A DNA stretch of 64,000 bases from Sulfitobacter sp. DFL-14 (GTDB taxonomy: Bacteria; Pseudomonadota; Alphaproteobacteria; Rhodobacterales; Rhodobacteraceae), in assembly GCF_003335585.1 (NCBI RefSeq), contig NZ_QBFD01000015.1:123298-187297 (forward strand), in the 5' to 3' direction. Within the stretch, counting starts at the first letter, position 1; every line of letters starts with the position of its first letter. The position numbers and the translations under genes were made by a program. The notes below the pieces were generated by a model. It was given only the letters and a program-made list of their open reading frames with translations. It was not told the DNA's origin and ran no database searches. Shown here piece after piece: positions 9,336 through 18,645 of this stretch.

Positions 9336-10166
9336 TCAAAGAGAACCGATTTTCCCGATCAATCTGGCGGCACATTCCTCATGTGCCTGTGGCCCGAACA
9401 TCTGCGCCGCTGCCATCTCTTCCAACGGGCTGAAGATCATCCCCTCTGTCCCCTTCTGCATCGCAGCGGCAGAGGCGACCACTTCGACCAGATCGGTCGC
9501 ATCCGCTGCGACCTGCTCCAGCATCATGCGGGTGACGAACAAGGGACCGGCACCGCAGCGCTCCATGCCGTCGCCGTCATCCTCCGCTGGGGCATGGTCG
9601 GAAAACCAAAGCAGAACGCACTTCCTTCCGGCATGGCCCAACAGCAGTTTCATTCGCGCAACCCAGGCGCGCTGCAACTCCTTGCGGACCGCTGCGAACC
9701 GTTCCGGCGACACCTGATGAAGGTGCCCCAGCATGTGCCTGGTAAAATGGAAATCTGCAAAATCCACCTCTGGATAGATGGTTTGCAACAGGGGCGACGG
9801 CGCCACGAACCGGTCATTCCGGCGCGGGTGGACCGTGTAGAACCGGTTTGACATGTTCTGTGCGCCCATGACCTGCACCACGACCGCATCGGCCCGCGCT
9901 GCCGCGTCAATGACAAAGGGATCAAGCGTGAAAGCATCAATGCCCGCGTTGGGCAGACCGAAATTCACGCAGGGCTTGCGCAGCCCCTCCTCGACCAATG
10001 CGGGAAAGGGCCTTTCGATGAACCTGCCATATGTCTTTGTCCCGCCCAGAAAGGCAATATAAGGCTCTTGCAGATTGCGCTGCGGCCCCCGGAACACAAG
10101 TTTGGAATTGGCATACCGACACGGCTGATAATCAAGGGCCCCCGGCCCCAGCACATCATAGGTCAT
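9336..10166 (-). CDS. DUF6473 family protein
   Basis: 276 residues, matching from memory the Rhodobacteraceae DUF6473 pattern: LGPGALDYQPCRYANSKLVF at the start, FLGGTKTYGRFIERPFP, NFGLPNAGIDAF, VVQVMGAQNMSNRFYTVHPR and DFHFTRHMLGHL. The GGTKTYG and NAGID segments look like the serine/glycine and asparagine blocks of an SGNH-hydrolase or sulfotransferase-like fold, but no catalytic serine can be assigned. No signal peptide, so probably cytoplasmic. It stands alone, convergent with etfA and divergent from hbd. Function is unknown. Confidence 0.65.
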   Translation of the reverse strand: MTYDVLGPGALDYQPCRYANSKLVFRGPQRNLQEPYIAFLGGTKTYGRFIERPFPALVEEGLRKPCVNFGLPNAGIDAFTLDPFVIDAAARADAVVVQVMGAQNMSNRFYTVHPRRNDRFVAPSPLLQTIYPEVDFADFHFTRHMLGHLHQVSPERFAAVRKELQRAWVARMKLLLGHAGRKCVLLWFSDHAPAEDDGDGMERCGAGPLFVTRMMLEQVAADATDLVEVVASAAAMQKGTEGMIFSPLEEMAAAQMFGPQAHEECAARLIGKIGSL

Positions 10167-10243
10167 AAACCCACCTCATTTAACTCACCCATCTGCACCC
10201 TGCACCACCTCCGCTTGCGATTCTGTAAATGGAAGAATTTGCC

Positions 10244-10258
10244 GAGCCTTTTAGGCTC
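10244..10258. other. Short hairpin in divergent promoter region
   Basis: Perfect inverted repeat GAGCC-TTTTA-GGCTC in the 155-base gap between the DUF6473 gene and hbd, about 65 bases before the hbd start. It has no T-run in either direction, so an operator is likelier than a terminator. Confidence 0.3.
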
Positions 10259-10321
10259 TGGACCTTGCGGGTCGGGCCCCGCGCGCACTAATGTGTGCCG
10301 AACTCAGACAAAGGACGGGCC

Positions 10322-11197
10322 ATGGACATCCAGACAATCGGTATCGTGGGCGCAGGTCAGATGGGCAACGGTATTGCCCATGTGATGGCGCTGGCCGGCT
10401 ATGACGTCAAACTCACGGATGTCTCCGAAGACGCCCTGCGCGCAGCGGTCGAGATCATCGACGGAAACCTTGAACGGCAGGTCAACCGCGAGAAGATCAC
10501 AGCCGAGGACAAGGCGGCGGCGATGGCACGAATTCAAACCACCACCACCCTGACCGACCTGGGCAAGAGCGACCTGATCATCGAGGCCGCAACAGAACGC
10601 GAAACGGTGAAACAGGCGATTTTCGAGGATTTGATCCCGCATCTGAAGCCAGAGACGATCCTGACCTCGAACACCTCTTCGATCTCGATCACCCGGCTGG
10701 CCAGCCGCACGGACCGCCCGGAAAAATTCATGGGGTTTCACTTCATGAACCCTGTGCCGGTGATGCAACTGGTCGAATTGATCCGTGGGATCGCCACCGA
10801 CGAGGAAACCTTCAAGGCCTGCGCCGATGTGGTGGACAAGCTGGGCAAGACCGCCGCCAGCGCCGAAGATTTCCCCGCCTTTATCGTCAACCGCATCCTG
10901 ATGCCGATGATCAACGAAGCCGTTTACACGCTTTACGAAGGTGTGGGGTCTGTCAAATCCATCGACAGTTCGATGAAACTGGGGGCCAACCATCCGATGG
11001 GGCCGCTGGAGCTGGCCGATTTCATCGGCCTGGACACCTGCCTTGCGATCATGAACGTGCTGCATGACGGGCTGGCGGATACCAAATACCGGCCCTGCCC
11101 CCTGCTGACCAAATATGTCGAAGCGGGCTGGCTGGGCCGCAAGACCCAGCGGGGTTTCTACGATTATCGCGGCGACACGCCTGTGCCGACCCGTTAG
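10322..11197 (+). CDS. 3-hydroxybutyryl-CoA dehydrogenase
   Basis: 291 residues. Oxidises (S)-3-hydroxybutyryl-CoA to acetoacetyl-CoA with NAD(P). The Rossmann motif GAGQMG is at 10-15. The family signatures ATERETVKQAIFEDL, TSNTSSISITRLAS and FHFMNPVPVMQLVELIRG contain the catalytic His and Glu. The C-terminal helical domain has FIVNRILMPMINEAV and GANHPMGPLELADFIGLD. At about 290 residues it is the short single-domain enzyme, not a FadB fusion. It lies 3' of etfBA with one reverse gene between, an arrangement suited to short-chain acyl-CoA turnover. Start ATG at 10322. Confidence 0.92.
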   Translation: MDIQTIGIVGAGQMGNGIAHVMALAGYDVKLTDVSEDALRAAVEIIDGNLERQVNREKITAEDKAAAMARIQTTTTLTDLGKSDLIIEAATERETVKQAIFEDLIPHLKPETILTSNTSSISITRLASRTDRPEKFMGFHFMNPVPVMQLVELIRGIATDEETFKACADVVDKLGKTAASAEDFPAFIVNRILMPMINEAVYTLYEGVGSVKSIDSSMKLGANHPMGPLELADFIGLDTCLAIMNVLHDGLADTKYRPCPLLTKYVEAGWLGRKTQRGFYDYRGDTPVPTR

Positions 11198-11219
11198 GTC
11201 GGCCGCAGGACCGGCCTGA

Positions 11220-12113
11220 TCAGTCTTTCAGCGCCAGCGTATGCGCCCGCAGCCAGGCCATGAACCCGCGCGGATCGTCGGCGTATCTGTCGATTTCAGC
11301 CTGATCAATCGGGTGGCCGACAATAGGGCCCTGCGGCTTGTTGCAGGAATGGACGATCTCGTGCAGCAAGAGGCCCTGACGCAACATCGGGCTGATCTGG
11401 TTGGCGATTTGATAGGCGCGGCTGTTCTGGCCAGGAAACTTCATCGGGACGACAGCAGCACCCGAACGGCGGATCATCTTGGCCGTAAAGACGTTCCATT
11501 CGGCCTCAACCGCCGGGCCCCACCAGGTCTCGGAGGAGGCAACGACGCCAGAAGGAAACAGCGCCACAACGCCGCCATCCTTGAGATGGGCCATCGCCTT
11601 GGCCCGCATTTCGACGCCTTTGCGCTGCGCGTCAGCGTCATGCGGGAAGGGCACCGGTATCATGAAACTGCCGGCCACCTCGTCAATCGAGGTCAGCAGC
11701 GACCGTGTCAGGATGCGGTAGTCGGAACGGACCCGTCCAATCAGATCGGCAAAGATCATGCCGTCGACCATGCCATGGGGATGGTTCGCCACCACGACAA
11801 CAGGACCTTTCGCCGGGATGCGATCCAATTGTTCCTGCGGTGTCGTCAGGTCGATCCCCATCGTATCAAGGGCCGCGCGCCAGAACGCCTGTCCCGAGGG
11901 GGCGCCGCGTTTTTCAAACTGGCGGATCATGCGCAGGATGGTGAGTTTCCCGGTAAACATCTCCATCACACTGATAAAGCGGGCCTTCCAGGGATCGTCA
12001 AAAGTTGACGCATAGGAAAGGCTGCGCCGATCATACTTGTTGAACGAAACGGTTTCAGCACGGGTGCTGTTCGCACTCGTGTTCCGGTTTATCAATGATT
12101 GTGACTCATCCAC
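11220..12113 (-). CDS. PlsC-like lysophospholipid acyltransferase
   Basis: About 297 residues. The block VVVVANHPHGMVDGMIFADL is a variant of the acyltransferase H(x4)D motif (NHPHGMVD), and PVPFPHDADAQRKG plus VALFPSGVVAS match the later acyl-acceptor and 'FPxG' motifs. Family role: transfer of an acyl group to a lysolipid at the inner membrane. The exact acceptor (lysophosphatidate, ornithine lipid or other) cannot be read. No ATG is available near the N-terminus. GTG at 12113 with AAAGGTGA upstream is preferred; a TTG one codon earlier is the alternative. It is downstream of the HPr gene by 38 bases. Confidence 0.7.
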   Translation of the reverse strand: MDESQSLINRNTSANSTRAETVSFNKYDRRSLSYASTFDDPWKARFISVMEMFTGKLTILRMIRQFEKRGAPSGQAFWRAALDTMGIDLTTPQEQLDRIPAKGPVVVVANHPHGMVDGMIFADLIGRVRSDYRILTRSLLTSIDEVAGSFMIPVPFPHDADAQRKGVEMRAKAMAHLKDGGVVALFPSGVVASSETWWGPAVEAEWNVFTAKMIRRSGAAVVPMKFPGQNSRAYQIANQISPMLRQGLLLHEIVHSCNKPQGPIVGHPIDQAEIDRYADDPRGFMAWLRAHTLALKD

Positions 12114-12151
12114 CAAGCAACATCACCTTTGTCATACGCGCATCAGCGGTG

Positions 12152-12421
12152 TCAGTAGCCTTCCCCGAACTTATCCGCAACCAATGCGGTCAGCGCCTCG
12201 GCCAATGCATCTGCATCGGGGCCGGAGGTCTGGATGTCAATAGTGGTACCACGGGAAGCGGCCAACATCAAAAGACCCATGATGCTGTCACCGGAAGCGG
12301 ACATGCCGTCCTTGCTGACTTCGGCTCGGGCGTCGAAGGCTTCTACAACTTCCACCAGCTTGGCGGATGCACGTGCGTGAAGCCCCTTTACGTTAATAAT
12401 CTTGAGGGAAATATCTGTCAT
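12152..12421 (-). CDS. ptsH: Phosphocarrier protein HPr
   Basis: 89 residues. Carries phosphate from EI to EIIA. Phosphorylation site His15 is in GLHARAS, and the regulatory Ser46 is in SGDSIMGLLML. Both are intact, so the HPr kinase encoded upstream has its target. In alphaproteobacteria this set (HPr, EIIA-Man type, HPr kinase, no sugar permease) is a regulatory PTS rather than a sugar importer; that role is inferred from family knowledge. It lies 17 bases after the PTS IIA gene and is the last clear member of the chv-pts cluster. Confidence 0.93.
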   Translation of the reverse strand: MTDISLKIINVKGLHARASAKLVEVVEAFDARAEVSKDGMSASGDSIMGLLMLAASRGTTIDIQTSGPDADALAEALTALVADKFGEGY

Positions 12422-12438
12422 TTCAGGACTTGGACTTT

Positions 12439-12831
12439 CTACTGCGCGCTCACGTTCTGGCTGTCGATGTACTTCTTACCAGCTTCAAGCGCCGCGCGCA
12501 CGGCATCCGGTACATCCATCTGGCGGGATTTGGCCAGCTTGATCAGCATCGGCAGGTTCGCGCCATAGATGATCCGCCGGTTGGCCTGCTTGCAGGCCAG
12601 CAACGACAGGTTGGAGGGCGAACCGCCAAACAGATCGGTCACGACAACCACACCGGTCCCCTGGTCGACCTCATTGGCCGCTTCGCAAATTTCTTCCTGT
12701 TTGGCATCGCGGTCATGATCGGCGTGAATGGCAATGGCACGCACGCCGTTTTGTGATCCCACGACATGTTCGATCGCCGACAGGTATTCCTGTGCCAATC
12801 CTCCATGCGCTACAATCACAATGCCGATCAA
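12439..12831 (-). CDS. PTS EIIA, mannose family (regulatory)
   Basis: About 130 residues from a TTG start: IGIVIVAHGGLAQEYLSAIEHVVG, with the phosphorylated His9 in VAHGG, then VVVVTDLFGGSPSNLSL and RIIYGANLPMLIKL, all typical of the EIIA-Man domain. There is no EIIB, EIIC or EIID fusion. The TTG overlaps the rapZ stop by 4 bases (TTGA), which decides the start. Upstream in-frame residues would lie inside rapZ and have no family match. Probably receives phosphate from HPr and acts as a signal, as in the ManX/PtsA-type regulators next to HPr kinase in other alphaproteobacteria. Confidence 0.85.
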   Translation of the reverse strand: MIGIVIVAHGGLAQEYLSAIEHVVGSQNGVRAIAIHADHDRDAKQEEICEAANEVDQGTGVVVVTDLFGGSPSNLSLLACKQANRRIIYGANLPMLIKLAKSRQMDVPDAVRAALEAGKKYIDSQNVSAQ

Positions 12832-13745
12832 GATGGTGCCTCTGCTATTCTTTGACGATCCAGTTCGCGATGCCTTATTGACACCGGCCACCCTGCCTCT
12901 GCAAGACGCAAAGCATGGTCTTCAGCCATGGTCACAGAACGGTGTTGCCCGCCGGTGCAGCCAAAAGCGATGGCAATATGGGATTTCCCCTCTTCGCGGT
13001 AGGCGGGAAGCAGATAAATACTCAGCTCCAGCACCTTCTGCGCAAAGGTATCGAACCGGGCGTCCTGCTTGACGTAATCGGCAACGGCGGCGTTTGTCCC
13101 GTTCATCGCCTTGAGCTGTTTTTCATAGTGGGGATTACGCAGGAAACGGCAGTCATAGACAATATCGACCCCGCGCGGCACGCCGCGCTTGTAGGAGAAT
13201 GACTGCACCGAAACCGCAAGGTGGTGCTGGCCACCGGGGACGAACCACTTTTCAATATCCTCGCGCAGGCGGTGCACGCTGTAGGATGTCGTGTCGATCA
13301 GCACATCCGCGCGGTTGCGGATCGGGGCCAGCAGATCGCGTTCGCGGCGGATGCCTTCTTCCGGCTGGTCCACGGGGGCCAGGGGGTGGCGGCGGCGGGT
13401 CTCCGAAAAGCGCTGCAACAGCACTTCGGTCGAACAATCAAGATAGAGCAGTTCCGACGTCAGATCCGGGGCTGCGGCCAGTTGGCGCAGCAGATCCATC
13501 ATCGCATCCAGCGAAAAATCCCGGTTGCGCGGATCTATGCCCAACGCCATGGGGCTTGACCGTGCAGGCGCGGCCAGCAAGGCCGGCATCAGGCGCAGGG
13601 GCAGGTTGTCTATCGCCTCATAACCCGCATCTTCCAGCACGTTGAGTGCAGTCGACCGCCCCGCACCAGCTTGTCCCGTGACCAGCACGATATGCGGATG
13701 CGTGGCGCGGCGGTCGGCAGACCCGGCTGAATCACTATCGTTCAT
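12828..13745 (-). CDS. rapZ: RapZ/YvcJ family nucleotide-binding protein
   Basis: 305 residues. The P-loop is VTGQAGAGRSTA (22-33), with arginine in place of the usual lysine. From memory, arginine at this place is common in related alphaproteobacterial proteins, so it need not mean loss of function. ALEDxGYEAIDNLPL-like sequence follows, then the C-terminal SFSYKRGVPRGVDIVYDCRFLRNPHYEKQLK, IAFGCTGGQHRSVTMAE and the end. In E. coli RapZ guides small-RNA decay; the role in this group is less clear. ATG at 13745 overlaps the hprK stop by 4 bases. Confidence 0.92.
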   Translation of the reverse strand: MNDSDSAGSADRRATHPHIVLVTGQAGAGRSTALNVLEDAGYEAIDNLPLRLMPALLAAPARSSPMALGIDPRNRDFSLDAMMDLLRQLAAAPDLTSELLYLDCSTEVLLQRFSETRRRHPLAPVDQPEEGIRRERDLLAPIRNRADVLIDTTSYSVHRLREDIEKWFVPGGQHHLAVSVQSFSYKRGVPRGVDIVYDCRFLRNPHYEKQLKAMNGTNAAVADYVKQDARFDTFAQKVLELSIYLLPAYREEGKSHIAIAFGCTGGQHRSVTMAEDHALRLAEAGWPVSIRHRELDRQRIAEAPS

Positions 13746-14173
13746 TGCTCAGAACTTATGCTGCACCGCAGATAAAGCAAGATGGCAGCGGCGAAATGCG
13801 GGCCGTCAACCCGGTGCAGGCAGGGAATATTCAACCCCAGCACCTGATGGGTCCGGGCTGGCGGCAACCGATCCTGCTCTGCCCGGGACAAATCGACAAC
13901 CAGCGCCAGCGGCGTCGGGCCGACATCGGGCACCCGCAGGATGCCCACGCCGCGGGCTTCGATCATCCCGGCAATGCTTTCGGGCACATCCGCGATCACG
14001 TCGTCGCCACGCCGGGAAACCCGCGTTCTGTCATCGGCGACCAATGTCGCACCAAGCGCAATCAATTGCAGCGCCAGGGCAGATTTTCCGGCCCCCGAAG
14101 GCCCGATGATCAACACCCCGCGATCCGCGATGCGGACCGTGCTGGCATGAAGGATGTCGGTTTCTCCGCTCAG
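13742..14173 (-). CDS. hprK: HPr kinase/phosphorylase, short alphaproteobacterial form
   Basis: About 143 residues, only the catalytic domain. The N-terminus reads ...DILHASTVRIADRGVLIIGPSGAGKSALAL, with Walker A GPSGAGKS at about 24-31, then LVADDRTRVSRRGDDV, the MIEARGVGIL capping segment and ALVVDLSRAEQDRLP. The family-like sequence DILHASTV lies upstream of the first standard start codon (GTG at 14116). The only start that includes it and fits the operon is CTG at 14173, overlapping the chvG stop as CTGA. It phosphorylates Ser46 of HPr. Start assignment is inference; the gene identity is firm. Confidence 0.85.
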   Translation of the reverse strand: MSGETDILHASTVRIADRGVLIIGPSGAGKSALALQLIALGATLVADDRTRVSRRGDDVIADVPESIAGMIEARGVGILRVPDVGPTPLALVVDLSRAEQDRLPPARTHQVLGLNIPCLHRVDGPHFAAAILLYLRCSISSEQ

Positions 14174-15852
14174 GTCGGCAACCCGACGACAAAGCGTGCG
14201 CCCAGCGGGTCAGAAGTGATATCGGCCTCTGTCGGGCGAATGTTCTCGGCCCAGATCACACCGCCATGCGCTTCGACGATCTGCTTGGAAATCGCCAGCC
14301 CGAGGCCGGAATTATTGCCAAAATGCTCTTCGGGACGTTGGGAATAGAACCGGGTGAAGATCTTGGAAAGTGCCTGTTCCGGAATGCCGGGGCCGGTATC
14401 CTCGACCACGACCAGAACCCGGTTCTCCCGCTTGCGCGCCCAGACCCGAATGGCATCACCGTCCTCGCAGAATGAAATCGCATTGGTGATCAGGTTGACG
14501 AACACCTGCGCCAGCCGCGCCTCCAGCCCGTGCACAAGGATCGGGTCCGGGGGCAGATCAGTGATAAAGTCGATCCCCTTGCCCCTGGCTTCCTCGCCCA
14601 GGAATTCGCTGAGGTTTCCGATCATTTTAAGCAGGTTGAACTGTTCTTCCTCTTCCTTGACCAGTTCCGAATCCAGCCGGGAGGCGTTGGAGATGTCGCT
14701 GACCAGCCGGTCGAGGCGCCGCACGTCGTGGTCGATCACATCCAGCAGTTTTTCGCGCTGATCGTCACGTTTGACCATCCGCAGCGTTCCCACGGCGGAC
14801 CGCAGAGAGGCCAGCGGATTCTTGATTTCATGTGCCACGTCGGCGGCAAATTGTTCGTTGCTGTCGATCCGGTTGTAAAGCGCCGAAACCATGCCGCGCA
14901 ACGCTCCTGACAGGCGGCCAATCTCATCCGGTCGCGCGGTCAGATCGGGGATGCGGATCCGTCCGGGGTTAACCTTGCGCGCATTTTTGTCACGCCCCAG
15001 CTCCGCTGCAGCCGACAGGTCCGCGAGCGGGTTGGCAATGGTCGATGCCAGAACAAGGCTCAGCCCGATGGACACCAGCGTGGCAATAACGAACATCTGC
15101 AACACGCGCTCGCGCTCGCCCCGGACCAGGCGGTCAATCTCCCCCGCCGCCGAAGCAATCGCGACAAAGCCGACGGGCTGACCGTTTTGCAGGATCGGCG
15201 TCATCACGGTGAACAAGGTGCCACCGTCAGCGTCAAAGTTGTTTTCAATCTGGGTACCGCTTGCCGCCGCACCGGGGATCATGGACTTCAGCCTGTCCTC
15301 AATAGGGATTTCCGCGTCATCCGGGCCGCCGAACGGTGCCGATAATTTCCCCCACAGCCAGTTCAGGCCATCGGTCAGCAACGTATGCTCTGCGACCTCA
15401 GATGGGCTGCTCATCTTGCCTTCGGTCTGGGAAATCAGCGTCTCGGCGGTGTCATATACATAGACCTCGACGCCACTGCGCAGGTCGAGCGCGGACAGCG
15501 TCGCGGCGACATCCACTCCATCACCCGTCGCGAGGTTCACCGGCGCGTTGCTGGGCAGTTGCGCTTCGAACACATCTGCGATCAGCTCACTTTCGGAAAC
15601 CAGCGCGGAGGCACGTTGAACGGCCAGGCTGTCGCGGGATGAATTCAGATACAGGATGCCCGCGACCAGCACATTCAACGCAATCAGGTTGAATGTGATG
15701 ATCTTGCGGGTCAGCGGTGACGACCGCAACGAAAGCAGGCCGCGCCGTTCCCGGCGTGCGCGCATTTCGTCCGGCGCGTCGTTGTCCGGTGCGATCCAGT
15801 CATCGCCTAGAACAATATCGCCATCCCGTGAAGATGTGCTCGTGTCGCGCAC
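14170..15852 (-). CDS. chvG: Sensor histidine kinase ChvG
   Basis: About 560 residues. Partner of ChvI in the acid/envelope-sensing system of alphaproteobacteria. It has a cytoplasmic N-terminus and a first membrane helix (KIITFNLIALNVLVAGILYL). A periplasmic sensor region of about 170 residues leads to a second helix (MFVIATLVSIGLSLVLAST) with a HAMP segment. The kinase core has the H-box ADVAHEIKNPLASLRSA, N-box NLITNAISF, G1 VEDTGPGIPE and G2 NNSGLGLAISKQ. GTG at 15852 is chosen because AAAGGAA stands 6 bases before it; a TTG at 15876 is possible. 33 bases after chvI. Confidence 0.93.
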   Translation of the reverse strand: MRDTSTSSRDGDIVLGDDWIAPDNDAPDEMRARRERRGLLSLRSSPLTRKIITFNLIALNVLVAGILYLNSSRDSLAVQRASALVSESELIADVFEAQLPSNAPVNLATGDGVDVAATLSALDLRSGVEVYVYDTAETLISQTEGKMSSPSEVAEHTLLTDGLNWLWGKLSAPFGGPDDAEIPIEDRLKSMIPGAAASGTQIENNFDADGGTLFTVMTPILQNGQPVGFVAIASAAGEIDRLVRGERERVLQMFVIATLVSIGLSLVLASTIANPLADLSAAAELGRDKNARKVNPGRIRIPDLTARPDEIGRLSGALRGMVSALYNRIDSNEQFAADVAHEIKNPLASLRSAVGTLRMVKRDDQREKLLDVIDHDVRRLDRLVSDISNASRLDSELVKEEEEQFNLLKMIGNLSEFLGEEARGKGIDFITDLPPDPILVHGLEARLAQVFVNLITNAISFCEDGDAIRVWARKRENRVLVVVEDTGPGIPEQALSKIFTRFYSQRPEEHFGNNSGLGLAISKQIVEAHGGVIWAENIRPTEADITSDPLGARFVVGLPT

Positions 15853-15885
15853 AAAGTTCCTTTCGGCAATTGCCAAGGGCTTGCT

Positions 15886-16587
15886 CTATTCTTCGTTATA
15901 TCTGTAGCCGATCCCATAAAGCGTCTCAATCGCCGAGAATTCGTCGTCGGCGGTCCGCATCTTCTTGCGCAGGCGCTTGATATGGCTGTCGATGGTCCGG
16001 TCATCGACATAGACCTGATCGTCATAGGCCACATCCATCAGCTGATCGCGGGATTTCACGAAACCGGGGCGCTGGGCCAAAGCCTGCAGCAGCAGGAATT
16101 CGGTCACGGTCAGCGACACGTCCTTGCCCTTCCAGCTGACCGCATGCCGCAGCGGATCCATGCGCAGATCGCCGCGTTCCATCACCTTTGTCTCTTCGGT
16201 ATCGCCGACCTCTCCGGTCTCCACCGCGTCCTGACGGCGCAACAGGGCGCGAATACGCTCAACCAGAAGACGCTGCGAAAAGGGTTTCTTGACGTAGTCG
16301 TCCGCGCCCATCCGAAGGCCCAGAACCTCGTCAATCTCGTCATCCTTGGAGGTCAGGAAGATGACCGGCATCGCCGTTTTCTGGCGCAGCCGCTGCAACA
16401 GGTCCATGCCGTCCATACGCGGCATCTTTATGTCAAGAACTGCCATATCCGGCAGTTTCTTGTTGAAGGCGTCAAGTGCCGCCTGCCCGTCATTATAGGT
16501 TTCCACTTCGAAACCTTCGGCTTCCAGAGTCATCGAGACGGACGTCAGGATATTCCTGTCGTCGTCAACCAATGCAATTTTAGACAT
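15886..16587 (-). CDS. chvI: Response regulator ChvI
   Basis: 233 residues, OmpR/PhoB family. The receiver domain has the acidic pocket DDD (8-10), phospho-acceptor Asp52 in [11 protein letters not shown], and the conserved lysine in VKKPF. The C-terminal winged helix ends with [19 protein letters not shown] and [11 protein letters not shown]. The start ATG at 16587 follows AAGGAAG. It leads the chvI-chvG-hprK-rapZ-PTS cluster and is divergent from pckA, a gene known to depend on ChvG/ChvI in Agrobacterium. The shared 385-base gap may therefore hold a ChvI site. Confidence 0.95.
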   Translation of the reverse strand: MSKIALVDDDRNILTSVSMTLEAEGFEVETYNDGQAALDAFNKKLPDMAVLDIKMPRMDGMDLLQRLRQKTAMPVIFLTSKDDEIDEVLGLRMGADDYVKKPFSQRLLVERIRALLRRQDAVETGEVGDTEETKVMERGDLRMDPLRHAVSWKGKDVSLTVTEFLLLQALAQRPGFVKSRDQLMDVAYDDQVYVDDRTIDSHIKRLRKKMRTADDEFSAIETLYGIGYRYNEE

Positions 16588-16972
16588 TGCCCGCTTCCTT
16601 CTTATGCTGCTCAACATTCGTTTTTGATTTTTGATTTATAGAACCCCGAATGTGGCCACCGAATCAATCTCTAACTACGAATCACCGCGCTTCCACCCAT
16701 AATTCGGCCACAATTTGGTTAGGAATGGCTAAATTGCCGCACTTTTTCATGGACATCAGCCGACCTGCCCGTCCCGGACACCGCCTGCCCGGAACCTCTT
16801 TGAGCACCCTTTCCGCCAAAGTTCGCCATGATGGCGCTAACTGCGACAAACCTGCCTGTTCTTATCTTGAAACCTCGTGTTAAGAGGCGCTGCATGACCC
16901 TAGATGGTCGCAGGCTGACTGCCTGAGCAACCTTGATTTGCGCAATTTCCGCGCGCCTGCAGGAGAAAATAC
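16588..16972. other. Intergenic between divergent chvI and pckA
   Basis: 385 bases without a credible gene. On the minus strand TATAAA (16635-16640) is a possible -10 for chvI with a poor -35. The run GTTTTTGATTTTTGATTT at 16619-16636 is a tandem T-rich repeat. No consensus ChvI operator could be assigned by eye. AGGAG at 16961-16965 is the pckA ribosome site. Confidence 0.5.
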
Positions 16973-18571
16973 ATGACATTTGGACGGGTAAACCCGCAGT
17001 TCCGCCTTGAGGATCAACAGATCGCGGGGCTGGGCAATGTCTATTACAACCTGATGGAACCAGCTCTGATCGAGACCGCGGTGAAACGTGGTGAAGGCAC
17101 GCTTGGCAATGGCGGCTCATTCCTGGTGACCACCGGCAAGTTCACAGGCCGGTCCCCCAAGGACAAGCATGTGGTCAAGACCGACAGTGTCGTCGACACG
17201 ATCTGGTGGGAAAACAACGCCGCCATGTCGCCCGAAGGTTTCGATGCGCTTTATGATGACATGATTGCCCACATGCAGGGCAAGGACTACTTCGTGCAGG
17301 ATCTGGTCGGCGGCGCCGATCCCCGCCACGCGATCAACGTCCGCATGGTCACCGAACTGGCATGGCATGGCCTGTTCATCCGTACCATGCTGCGGCGTCC
17401 GGACCGCGCGGACCTGGACGATTTCACCGCCGATTTCACAGTGATCAACTGCCCGACTTTCCAGGCCGACCCTAAGAAACATGATTGCCGTTCCGAAACG
17501 GTGATCGCGATGAACTTTGACCGCAAGCTGATCCTGATCGGCGGTACCGAATACGCGGGCGAGAACAAGAAATCCGTCTTTACCCTGCTCAACTATCTGC
17601 TGCCGGAAAAGAACATCATGCCGATGCATTGTTCCGCCAACCACGCCACCGGCAACCCGGTGGACACGGCGGTCTTCTTTGGCCTGTCCGGAACCGGCAA
17701 GACGACCCTGTCCGCCGACCCGCAGCGCACGCTGATCGGCGATGACGAACACGGCTGGTCAGACAACGGCACCTTCAACTTCGAAGGGGGCTGCTATGCC
17801 AAGACGATCAACCTGTCTCCCGAGGCAGAGCCGGAAATCTATGCCACCACCACCAAATTCGGCACAGTGATCGAGAACATGGTCTATGATGAAGAGACCA
17901 AGGAACTGGATTTCGAGGATGACAGCCTGACAGCCAACATGCGCTGCGCCTATCCGCTGCATTATATCTCCAATGCCAGCAAGAAGGCCCTGGGCGGCCA
18001 TCCGAAAAACATCATCATGCTGACCTGCGATGCCTTTGGTGTCCTGCCCCCCATCGCACGGTTGACCCCTGCGCAGGCGATGTACCACTTCCTGTCCGGC
18101 TTCACCTCCAAGGTCGCCGGCACCGAACGTGGCGTGACCGAGCCGGAGCCCACATTCTCCACCTGTTTCGGCGCGCCCTTCATGCCGCGACGCCCCGAAG
18201 TCTATGGCAACCTGCTGCGCGAGAAGATCGCCCAGCACGGCGCGACCTGCTGGCTGGTGAACACCGGCTGGACCGGCGGCGCCTATGGCACCGGCAGCCG
18301 GATGCCGATCAGGGCCACCCGGAACCTGCTGACCGCTGCACTGGACGGTTCGCTGGCGGATGTGAAATATCGCAAGGACCCCAACTTTGGCTTCGAAGTC
18401 CCCGTATCGGTCGACGGTGTGCCGGATATCCTGCTGGACCCGCGCCGCACCTGGGACAACCCGGAAAGCTATGATCGCCAGGCGGTCAAGCTCGTCACGA
18501 TGTTCTCGGAAAACTTCGGCCAATACATGGCGCACATTGATGACGACGTGAAAGCAGCCGCCATCGGTTAA
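16973..18571 (+). CDS. pckA: Phosphoenolpyruvate carboxykinase (ATP)
   Basis: 532 residues. Converts oxaloacetate to PEP, the entry to gluconeogenesis from acids. Signatures: the substrate-site [12 protein letters not shown] near 50-62, the kinase-1a P-loop GLSGTGKTT at about 237-245, and the metal-binding [11 protein letters not shown] (kinase-2 region) with the following NFEGGCYAK. Length matches the ATP-type enzyme (about 535). The start ATG is preceded by AGGAG at 16961-16965. It is transcribed away from chvI and ends at a strong bidirectional terminator at 18646-18687. Confidence 0.97.
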   Translation: MTFGRVNPQFRLEDQQIAGLGNVYYNLMEPALIETAVKRGEGTLGNGGSFLVTTGKFTGRSPKDKHVVKTDSVVDTIWWENNAAMSPEGFDALYDDMIAHMQGKDYFVQDLVGGADPRHAINVRMVTELAWHGLFIRTMLRRPDRADLDDFTADFTVINCPTFQADPKKHDCRSETVIAMNFDRKLILIGGTEYAGENKKSVFTLLNYLLPEKNIMPMHCSANHATGNPVDTAVFFGLSGTGKTTLSADPQRTLIGDDEHGWSDNGTFNFEGGCYAKTINLSPEAEPEIYATTTKFGTVIENMVYDEETKELDFEDDSLTANMRCAYPLHYISNASKKALGGHPKNIIMLTCDAFGVLPPIARLTPAQAMYHFLSGFTSKVAGTERGVTEPEPTFSTCFGAPFMPRRPEVYGNLLREKIAQHGATCWLVNTGWTGGAYGTGSRMPIRATRNLLTAALDGSLADVKYRKDPNFGFEVPVSVDGVPDILLDPRRTWDNPESYDRQAVKLVTMFSENFGQYMAHIDDDVKAAAIG

Positions 18572-18645
18572 ACGCCGCAACCCGGTCTCGTGGTTGACCA
18601 GCGCCAAAGGACAGCGAAACGACGGCCGACACCAACGCGAATGCA

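Noticed and set aside
13650-13682. RapZ P-loop arginine instead of lysine as a defect
   Set aside because: From memory this Arg is seen in related alphaproteobacterial RapZ proteins; the rest of the protein is intact.
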